From: Acanthococcus lagerstroemiae
Taxonomy: Eukaryota > Arthropoda > Insecta > Hemiptera > Eriococcidae
Direction: 5' to 3'
NCBI GenBank assembly: GCA_031841125.1
Contig: CM063108.1
Coordinates: forward strand, 48,382,122 to 48,446,121
Length of the DNA stretch: 64,000 bases
This document shows, in pieces, positions 56,175 through 64,000 of this stretch. The position numbers and the translations under genes were made by a program. Position 1 is the first letter of the stretch, and each line of letters opens with the position of its first letter. The notes beneath the pieces are model-generated. The model ran no database searches. It was not told the DNA's origin and saw nothing but the letters and a program-made list of their open reading frames with translations.

Positions 56175-56400
56175 GTGAAAAGCAGAGATAACTGAAACGT
56201 ATCAAGTCACAATGTGACTTTTATGTGCACTTCTGCGCAGGATGACTGCTAGAACTATGTATGCCGACAGCCGCGGACTACGTTTGTCGAGCGGCACAGG
56301 AAACGATATACATACTATACCAGTGAATTGGAAAGCGTTCTACTGCAACCATTAGGGTTTCAGTAGCTTTCTAAAAAAGCCTCTAATGAATAGGCTCTAA

Positions 56401-56880
56401 GGTACTTCGTGTGACATGCCATTGTAATGAGAATAGGAGCGTTTATCAATTTTCTTAAGAGGCAAGTGGGCGTTATTTGGTTGTAAAAAATGGACGACTT
56501 GAATTATTCAAAGCAATTTTTAACAAAATAAGTTTTTAAAACTAGAAAAGAATTATAATTTACCTCGAAAATACGAGTAGCTTGAGACACTGAATGGCTT
56601 CTAGCCGTAGAATGACCCAGAAGTCTTCATTGCGAGTTTGATTACTAATTTTAATCCAGATTTCCCCCCCCCCTTGGAGGCAGTCTATTGGTAGACCATA
56701 GGAAGTGTAACAAAAATGAACCTAACTGAATTGCCTACCTTTGATATTGAAGGGGCTACATCAGTTTTATCATTTGAATCTTGAAATCCTAATATAATTT
56801 TGGAAATGAATAACTTTTAATTTTTGTAATCTCTTCAGTTTTTGAGATATGCAACATGGGATAGTAATATTGTTTGTTAA
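56401..56880. other. No supported gene
   Basis: AT-rich, with a C-run at 56666. It may be intron sequence if the exon that follows is real. Confidence 0.4.
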
Positions 56881-56901
56881 TACTGTTTGTTTAATTTTTA
56901 G

Positions 56902-57209
56902 TGGACTATCTATTGCTATCATTCAAAACAGATCACAAAGAAGCAGTCACAGACAAATTTAGTTCTAACATTTCGTGGCCTCGGTTTATATACCGCATAA
57001 GTCCACATTTTATAAAAAATGTGTTTTACACAGTTTCTAATGTAAAAAAAAAAATGAGTAATTTAAATTTAACATCTTCTGAGACAAAAGTGCACTTTGC
57101 GAAATCAAAACCTTGTAAGGCAGGGCGCACACCAAAGAAACTGAAACGAGTGCAACAAAAAAGAGCGTTGCAGGAAACTATAGAAACTAGAAGTGTAGAA
57201 GTTGCATGA
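56902..57209 (+). CDS. Candidate terminal coding exon, unknown gene
   Basis: A T-rich tract ending TTTTTAG at 56895-56901 is a good 3' splice site. The frame is open from there to TGA at 57207-57209 (about 102 codons) and looks like protein: a mixed first half (DYLLLSFKTDHKEAVTDKFS, then WPRFIYRISPHFIKNVFYTV) and a lysine/arginine-rich second half (KPCKAGRTPKKLKRVQQKRA). It is followed by AATAAA at 57348-57353. A basic C-terminus suggests nuclear or nucleic-acid binding, but I recognise no family. Earlier exons were not identified. It could be the end of a transposon gene. Confidence 0.4.
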
Positions 57210-57347
57210 GCGTGTGGTCAGGTTTGCTCATCCAAATAATTTTCTGTTCAGTTTCTTGTGTTTTCTGACGTTTGTGCATTTTTGGACTTAGGTGGTATTT
57301 AAAACAAGGTGACGATTTGAAAAATTTCATGAAATTAAAAATTTTTT

Positions 57348-57353
57348 AATAAA
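57348..57353 (+). terminator. Polyadenylation signal AATAAA
   Basis: A canonical hexamer 139 bp after the stop codon of the candidate terminal exon. Hexamers are frequent in AT-rich DNA, so it supports the exon only weakly. Confidence 0.35.
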
Positions 57354-57374
57354 ATTACCACGAGTAGTGTCATT

Positions 57375-58850
57375 CTTTGTCAAAGATGGATATGAATTGT
57401 GGATACGCTAAAAGAGAAATGAAAATTATTATCATTGAGTATCGCCTATCTCGAAAATGGAAGGCGGTACGGATTCTGCCTCTAAACATAATCATTCTAA
57501 TGCGGCCCTTTTCAAATTGAGGAAGAAACACCCACCTATTACTTCCGAAAAACTTCTAGATTAAACTGAGTAATTAGACTCGCGATGAAAGTTCACTAAT
57601 TTCAAATTAAAACGCTGTATGGAAGAGGGGCCTCCAAAGCCTCAGGCCCTTTTTCGGTAAAATAACTTATCGAGTTTTAACGTCATCAGTGCATATGCCT
57701 ACGATATGCCTATCAAGTTTTAATTCTCAAAAATTAAATTAGAGCGTGCTACAACGCAGTAAAGTATTCGGACTTCCCAGGATTCAGCAGCGAAGTAGTA
57801 GATATCTGGTGGATGTTTTTGGCAATCTTATCAACGCTAGGATTACTGCGATACTAGGCATTCATTATAATGTAAAAACAATGATTTTCAAACAGCTCTC
57901 AATTCGATTCTTGCGTTAAAAAAACGTATGCTAAGCTTTACTCTAACGTCTATAAGCTACCAATTTTTGTTTGAATTTGTCTTGACGATCGTTAACTTGC
58001 ATGTGAAAAATCTCACCGAAAATTAATGAACTTTCACTAACTTATCGCGAAACGCCGATGTGGGTGTTTGATAAATAAGTTTGTTGTTCGTAGTTGACCA
58101 TTTTACACTGAAAATGAACCGAAATTGGGCTGAGTAACGCTTCTAAAATTGTTGTATGGAAGAGAGGCCTCCCCTTCGTTTTCTATTGTGCTGTATTGAG
58201 AACTTACGAAAGTACTTTTGGCTGCGCGACAACCGTCAGCTGGTAGCTGAACCACTGAGCAAGATATCTTTATTTGTTTGAAGTCAGTCGGTTGCTTACT
58301 TGTTAAGATATTACTTTATAAATTCAAAAGTGCGTTTTACTCAAAACTATCACTTTTAAAGCAGGCCCCTCTACCACGCAGCGCTTCAATTCTGGACTTC
58401 TAGCTCCTTCAATAGTTCTTATTAAATGAGAGACTTGTAGATCTGCAGTGGTTCTGTTGTTTGTGGTTGCCCCTCCGGTCCGTGTCTTTCACCTCGGGAT
58501 TACCAGGCTCGCCCAGAACATTGTTGACCACAAGGTGCCGTTCCTCCAATACTGCCGCCATTTCTTTGACAGGGGCCCGAAGAAGCGAAGTCCTTTTGCT
58601 CTCGTCCTGTCTGATCTAGGGAAGCAGCGGTTTATTGGAATCAAAAACGCTTCCGGGAAATGCTGTTACGTCGGCTCAGTTTTTCATCAGTACCCCGTCT
58701 CGTTTGTGCCCCCATCTTCCTTTCAGCCACTACAGCGACCCGGAACTTCGGAATGACCGGTCCAAATCTGAAGATTGGATCCGCCACGGCATGCTTCACA
58801 ATCAGCATCAGCGGCTGGTCGAGCCACGTATTTAAAAGGTAACGTTTTCA
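57375..58850. other. No firmly supported gene; loosely repeated phrase
   Basis: GTATGGAAGAG(G/A)GGCCTCC occurs at about 57618 and 58153, each near a sequence like GAACTTTCACTAA, with a reverse-complement-like version (AGGCCCCTCTACC) at about 58363. Two plus-strand frames at 58448-58835 are open in overlapping phases (for example QYCRHFFDRGPKKRSPFALV and SKSEDWIRHGMLHNQHQRLV). They look partly protein-like, but I recognise no family. Confidence 0.4.
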
Positions 58851-58858
58851 GTCCAGGT

Positions 58859-61310
58859 CAGGGTGTCAATTCTCTGGAAAACCTGGAAACTCCGGAAAAG
58901 TCAGGGAATTTTTGAATTATCAGCCTTTTTCACCTAAAAGTCAGGGAATTTTGTTAAAAAAATCGACCGCGAAATTCTGTAGTATTTTCAAACAGATTTT
59001 ACCCTATTTTTTTTCTTATTTACAAAAATTTTTCCTTCGCTTCGCTCAGGCAATTTAATTATCTTTTTTCTTTCACAGGAGAAGGATGTGGGTAATACAA
59101 CCTCCCCTCTCCTATCGCAGTAGTACAGAATGTGTTGGTGTGATGAAATCGTTTTCATGGTATTCGTTTCGCGTCTACATCTTTCTATTAAGGCGGCTAT
59201 ACACTCATATTTCGTGACTTCACAAACTATTTTACGAAAAATATGACTAAACGCGAACCAATCCATATACACTTCTCCCGATATCAGCTGTTTCGTGTTT
59301 CGTGTTTTCATCTCATCCCGTTCGCGAGAATTTGAAAATCAGCGCAAAAAGACGCGAAAATGAAAAAATATTCGATCTAGTTCCCCTCCCCAGTGTAAAA
59401 AAATTTTTGAGAAAGTCATAATCAAACGAAAATTTGAAAACCAATGAATTCACCTTCTGACACATCCTGCCATCGAGTTTTTCTTCGGCTCCCTTCTCCT
59501 TCGCAAATGTAGATACGGGTGAATGAAAGGGACTTCCGAGATTCTGGGGGAAGAGTAACCAATACACAAAATTTGAAAAAAATTTAAAGACCGCATAATA
59601 ATTACTATTGCGTTACAAAAGAGTCCATTGTTTTCAGATATATGACCTTACTAGGGGGCTTCGCGACCCAACCCCCGCCGTCGCTCGTTTCACTCGTGCC
59701 GGCTTGCAGTATCCCCCATAATCTAGCGCCCTAGGCACGTACCTATGTTGCCTATACGTAAATACGGCCCTGAACATTATAGTAACATAGTGTATATAAC
59801 CCTACATAAAAAAATTTCCATGAATATGAAAACAACACGGCGCTATACCATAGCTCTCTCTTCCATTAACGCCCCCCCCCTGTGGTGGGCTAGCCTCTGC
59901 CAATCCCCACCACAGCTGTCCTCCTCCATCACAGTCACTTTTCCCCAGCGTGCTCCTCCTCGCTCACCGCAACGTCCTTCCTCTCCAGGAGCTCCCTTTC
60001 CACCGAGAAGCTCTCCTCCGAGGGTTGGGTACCTCTGGTGAAACGTGAGATTAAGGTACAAGGGAGGTCACCAGGAATTTAGCCCACGGAGGGGAAGAAG
60101 GAGGTGGCGTTTACTGTTTAGTGTATAGAGAGCCCTCTTCCACCCTCCCTCCTCCACCATGAACCACCTCCTTAGGGTAGACTACCCCAGAAGAAATGAG
60201 CAATTAAGGGGCAGGGTAGGTAACCCGCAGTAAGTTTTTTTTCTCTCGGAGGCGGTGGCGGCGGCGGTGAATTTTACTTTATTAGTATGTAGAGAGATGT
60301 ATCTATCGATACTCTTAAATTGAAGTCTCTTCCGCCTCCCTTGGTGCCATAATCTTCCAGATCCTAACCACCGTTTTACTTTCATAGCATTTGTCATTAG
60401 ATATGCTGCAACTTTTTCACCTAGGTTCCAGAATTAATTTTAGTTATTTTTCCTCCCCCTAAACCACTCAGGCTCCACGAGGGAGGGGCTAATTCCGGTT
60501 ACTCTAGTTTTCCTCAGGTTCCAAATTCTTTACGAAATTCTAAAGTCAATTTTTTGGACAGGATAGCCTACCAAGTTCTGAGTCGCTGATTTCTAATATC
60601 GCCTCAGATTTTTATCTGACCCCTTCCACAGCTCTGTCGTGATACGAATCCAGCTTCTCCGGCGAAGAATTGCACGAAGTATCGAAATAGAGGTGGTCTT
60701 GTGTCGCTGATTTCGAATATCGCTTGACCAAATTTAAGCTCCTGTGCTTTTTCAGTTGAGAAATCTTTACGACGTTATTTCTATTAGCAACACTTTGAAT
60801 AAATAAAACTGCATTTTTACCCTATTCGGTGGCTTTAAGTAGAAATTTTGAATTCGGAGTCAACCGTTGCATGTCTTACACTCTTGCTACCCATTGGTTG
60901 CACCAGGAGGGACAGCATTCAAAAATTACCTCTAAAATCAAATGCAGTGACCTCGAAAACCTATAAACTAATTTTCGAATTTCATTCTTTCACACCCCCC
61001 TCGTCGCGGTCGGCATTATCTATGAAGTCGTTAATTGACATAGCACCACGCTGCATCCCATAGAGCACGTTTTCGTTTCCATCATCAAATTTTTACACTC
61101 CCTCTGCCACAGCTTCATAAGCACACGATAGTAAAAAAAAATTGTAGAGTGATCGACGATATTCGCTGCTCACGATGTTCGAAAAAATTTGACCCCCCCC
61201 CCCCTTGCATGTGTAATTGTATTTGACGGGTCTGGAAAACTGGAAAAAATTAGCCTGGAAAACCTGGAAAAGTCTGGGAAGATAATTTCCGAATAAGAAT
61301 GGACACCCTG
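58859..61310. mobile_element. TIR DNA transposon, non-autonomous, 2452 bp
   Basis: It starts CAGGGTGTCAATTCT and ends AGAATGGACACCCTG. Next to both ends lie GGAAAACCTGGAAA-type subterminal repeats (58877-58915 and 61230-61280). The direct repeat CAGGT at 58854-58858 and 61311-61315 may be a 5-bp target duplication. Elements with CAGGGTGTC ends and such repeats are widespread in animals, but I do not assign a superfamily. No transposase is visible; the interior holds short pyrimidine-rich frames at 59745-60041 and a GGC-rich tract at 60249-60270. Another terminus, CAGGGCCGTATTTACG (minus strand, starting at 59772), lies inside and suggests a nested, truncated insertion. Confidence 0.75.
59640..59772 (-). 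repeat. Nested transposon terminus
   Basis: On the minus strand the sequence starts CAGGGCCGTATTTACG and continues through TAGGCAACATAGG and GCCTAGGGCGCTAGATTATG to a CpG-rich block (GCACGAGTGAAACGAGCGAC). This style of end is common in animal DNA transposons. The opposite end is not found, so it is probably truncated near 59640. Confidence 0.45.
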
Positions 61311-61315
61311 CAGGT

Positions 61316-62434
61316 GCCTAAGGGTGACAGCGCTTCCTCCACAAGTTTGTCAAGACATTTCAGAGAAGTCGCGTCCAGAAGTGCAGCAAGTCGCATTTGA
61401 TGGCGCAAAGGCGACGACGACTGAATTAGTAGATCCGATATCCTGCAGAATTTCCTCGTAGAAGAACTGCTGCAGCTGCTGTGGACCCCCCCCCCTCCGG
61501 CTGAGCTCACCCGCCCTGCGTCGCCACACGTACCAAGACGAGGAGGGGAGGGGTGAGTGAAGAGGAAGCGCGTCCGGCCGTGGTATACCCAAATTCCAGG
61601 TCAGTGCTGGGTGAGCGTGTACCTCGGTCAGTAGGGGGCCCCATGGTGGCTCTGGCAGGACAGCACGCACCGGCAGTGGACCGACGAAATGGGAGCTCGG
61701 GCCGGCCTCAAAGCGTTTCTCTGACTACTGATGCAATCCTCGAAAGAGAGTTTCCGGGGCCGCGGGTGTGATGTCTGAGGGGCCCCTTTGGCATGCGTGC
61801 ATCGCCATACGTCCCACCAGAAGATTATCGTGCAGAATTTCGGTTAGCCTGGACATGTGATCGTGCAGCTGCTGCTCGAATCAGTTATTCTCTCTGCTGT
61901 TTCCTGAGGTTGGGAACAACTCACTCTGGTCTCCAATGTCTTTTTCGTTTCGACTGATTTATTTTTATTTCAAAAGCTAACTTTATCCAAGCTTGTAGTC
62001 AGGTTGGCCTTGTAGAACATTGCTTAGAATGAAGAGCGTGCGCAGAAAGTTTTGATAGCAATTTGAACAATTTGCAACCGTTCTGCCTACTTGTCGTGTA
62101 TGTACTTCGTACGAAATTGTTGAATTTCCGATGTAAATCATCCGATCACTGGAATGCGGCTGAGGCTTCCTCCATTTCGTGGAATTTTCATGTAACTCTT
62201 ATCCATGCAATGGCTGCGAAGGTGACAAATGTACGAATGGCGGATTCATTTCCTGCAGTCAGTTGTGCTCCGCCTTCTTCAGAACATTGTTGCCAAAATA
62301 AACGTGTTAAGTCAACGAGACGAGCATGCAATGTAAATTAGTTCTCCAACATTCGTTTTCGCGTGTGATTGTCGATTCCTCGATAATTTTTGAAAATTCG
62401 GTCTCATCAGAATGCGACCTGTTGGACTGAAACT
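61316..62434. other. No firmly supported gene
   Basis: GC-rich to about 61800 and open in several phases of both strands (61350-61771). None is recognisable, and this is what such composition gives by chance. From 61800 to 62434 the sequence is unremarkable. Confidence 0.4.
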
Positions 62435-62578
62435 ATGCCCCCCTTTGCGTTTTCATTAATCCTATTAGGTAGTATATATATTGGAGCTTATCTCGACAGA
62501 AAGAAGACAAAACACAAAGTAAAAAGTGGGCATTCAGCTACAAAAAAAAAGACAGTTCCCGGTGAAAAGCCAGGATAG
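62435..62578 (+). CDS. Candidate small membrane protein, 47 aa
   Basis: ATG at 62435-62437 (context AACTATGC) opens 47 codons to TAG at 62576-62578. The peptide starts MPPFAFSLILLGSIYIGAYL, one hydrophobic membrane-spanning segment. A strongly basic tail follows (DRKKTKHKVKSGHSATKKK, ending in PGEKPG). The layout of a short N-terminus, one helix and a positive cytosolic tail is that of many single-pass microproteins of the ER or mitochondria. I do not recognise the family. It could also be the start of a spliced protein or chance. Confidence 0.35.
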   Translation: MPPFAFSLILLGSIYIGAYLDRKKTKHKVKSGHSATKKKTVPGEKPG

Positions 62579-63953
62579 AAGATTAATCGGTAAACAGACG
62601 GTAAAAAGACAAATCTAAATTTATACATTTGTGTGGATATTAAGTAAACGCGGACTGTAAGTCATTTGTATTGTAGTTTGTAGCATTAAACCATCCAGTA
62701 TGGAACATGTAATATGTAGTATTATATTGTAGCTGCGTACATTGCACGGCTCGAGAATATTATTATACCTGTTAAACGAGTTTTGTCAGTTCAAATAGCC
62801 AATTAAATTTTATAGGGTTGTTCTTTCGATTGAAGTTTATTACAAACTTTTCAAAATGTGATAACGCATCTATTTAACATTCCTATTTTTTTTTTCTTTC
62901 ATTCTTCTTATTCTCGTTCTCTGTTCTTTATATTTACTTTTACTGGGGAAACGACGAAAAGAAAAAAGGACAGATACATATATACGACATTAAATTAATT
63001 CGACGAGAATGTACTCGAAGATGAGGACACGAACGTGTGCGACAAGTCAGGGGAAGGGGATTTTCGTCAAATATTAATCGTTTCGAATTCCATTGGTTGC
63101 TGATCGATTAACGATGATCGAGATATTCACGCCCGCTGCTCCTCCCAGGCTCTGTTCGGTGAATTTTTTGCAGCCGCGAATTTTTATAACCGGATTTTAT
63201 GATATACGAGGTGGGTTGTCTTAAAATAGTCAGCGGGTAGTGCTTGGGGAATGACAGAGGCGTGTTTACCCGGTTTAATTAACACGCCGGTAATTTGCAA
63301 ATAGGGACCGTTATACGCTCGAAAGATCCGTGGGTTTTGAGAAAGAGCGTGTGAGAAGATTCAGGAAACAAGATTCGACTGACTGACGTCTCACGTAACT
63401 AGAGTTATTACGTTTTGCAAAGTCCTGGTACGGTCATATCGAGTCTTAATCTGTCTTGTCAAGTTTCAGCAGAATCCTAACGAAGGCACTTTCGTCACTT
63501 TTAAGTAGCTTGTCCATTCTTTCCCTCAAATCCTTTTTTTGCTTCTTTGTTTTTACCTTCTAGTTTTTAATTATAGAAAATACAGATATTAAGTATCACA
63601 GTAAAATAATAGTATATTATTATACAAGGTACTAAAGTGAGCGATTAAGTTCGAGTGCGAGTTTACGAAACGAACCTTCAGGCGAGTGAAGTAACCGCAT
63701 GAGAGAATCGCTCTTTGCCGTTGTATAATACGACATTTTATTCTACAGATGTAAGGACACTATGAACAAGAACAAATCCCGAACATCAAAAACCTAATGA
63801 CTTATCGCTGAGTCGTCACTGTAGAAACTCGCATGCGCGGAAACACCAATAATTATATGTAGATAAAACAGCTGTTTCGTCATATCATACAACATCGAAT
63901 TCATTAATTCCCTAGATATTTAAAATTTCATTAAATCCCACTTGCGACGTGTC
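62579..63953. other. No supported gene
   Basis: AT-rich to 62980, then a CpG-richer single-copy-looking segment at 62990-63420, then mixed sequence. No transposon ends or RNA genes were seen until the final inverted repeat. Confidence 0.5.
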
Positions 63954-64000
63954 CAAGAAAAGGGCTTTAGTGGTGAATGAACATTCAGGCCCTTTTCTTG
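63954..64000. repeat. Perfect 12-bp inverted repeat at the window edge
   Basis: CAAGAAAAGGGC at 63954-63965 and its exact reverse complement GCCCTTTTCTTG at 63989-64000 enclose a 23-bp loop. It could be a hairpin, or one terminus of a longer element cut off by the window end. Confidence 0.5.

Larger units (their letters stand above)
55464..56397. mobile_element. Deleted PIF/Harbinger DNA transposon, 934 bp
   Basis: The left end is GAGCCTATTCACACGAAGC; the right end read inward is GAGCCTATTCATTAGAGGC, an 11-bp perfect TIR with partial extension. It is flanked by TAA at 55461-55463 and 56398-56400, the three-base duplication typical of PIF/Harbinger. The element carries the beginnings of both genes expected for this superfamily, facing each other (transposase from the left, MADF DNA-binding protein from the right). 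They are joined by a deletion near 55975 that removed the rest of each. Confidence 0.87.

Noticed and set aside
61350..61771. Three overlapping frames in GC-rich sequence
   Set aside because: All phases are open at once, with proline/arginine/serine-rich translations, as expected by chance.
1..64000. CRISPR array, phage, operon or bacterial defence system
   Set aside because: No evenly spaced short repeats, ribosome binding sites or compact gene runs. The transposon content and composition are eukaryotic.

Overview
This is AT-rich animal nuclear DNA, most likely from an insect. Short AT-rich introns or spacers, RTE and Penelope retroelements, and mariner, hAT, pogo-like and PIF/Harbinger DNA transposons all fit an arthropod; I cannot name the species. 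There are no operons, phage or CRISPR arrays, and no long intact host gene. The window is an old transposon-rich intergenic (or large-intron) region. Most protein-like reading frames are decayed transposon genes. Only a few short frames could be host exons: a terminal-exon-like frame at 56.9-57.2 kb, a 47-codon membrane microprotein frame at 62.4 kb, and exon-like frames near 2.5, 5.9 and 44 kb. All of these are uncertain.

Layout. 0-2.8 kb: no gene. 2.8-4.7 kb: 5'-truncated RTE-type LINE (copy A, minus). 5.66-5.83 kb: foldback element. 6.8-8.95 kb: a second LINE type (copy B, minus) with a C-terminal C2H2 zinc finger. 8.95-9.85 kb: an RTE scrap fused to a pogo/Tigger-like transposase tail. 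14.5-15.8 kb: RTE copy C (minus). 20.1-21.6 kb: 1.48-kb hAT-type element with 13-bp TIRs and an 8-bp target duplication. 22.1 kb: tRNA-derived SINE copy 1. 23.8-24.4 kb: deleted mariner with TIRs, TA duplication and a transposase C-terminus. 24.4-26.4 kb and 29.0-31.2 kb: RTE copies D and E (plus); E is the best preserved. 31.4-32.2 kb: a conserved arthropod repeat peptide next to a Penelope-like GIY-YIG domain. 35.3 kb: SINE copy 3 (minus). 36.7-38.0 kb: RTE copy F (minus). 39.0 kb: hAT-type MITE. 47.75-49.0 kb: decayed tandem array containing a large inverted repeat. 49.1-50.9 kb: four TIR elements in 1.8 kb. 51.4 kb: SINE copy 2. 51.9-52.9 kb: jockey/I-like RT remnant (minus). 55.5-56.4 kb: deleted PIF/Harbinger element carrying the starts of both its genes. 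58.9-61.3 kb: 2.45-kb TIR element.

The elements interact as insertions and deletions, not as a pathway. The six RTE pieces all lack the endonuclease apart from a short tail in D. The SINEs would have depended on a LINE for movement, and the MITEs on autonomous hAT elements elsewhere. The best candidate for something undescribed is the roughly 220-bp tRNA-derived SINE family: three copies, each with its own perfect 12-15-bp target-site duplication. After that come the MITE cluster with internal tandem repeats and the inverted-repeat array at 48 kb.
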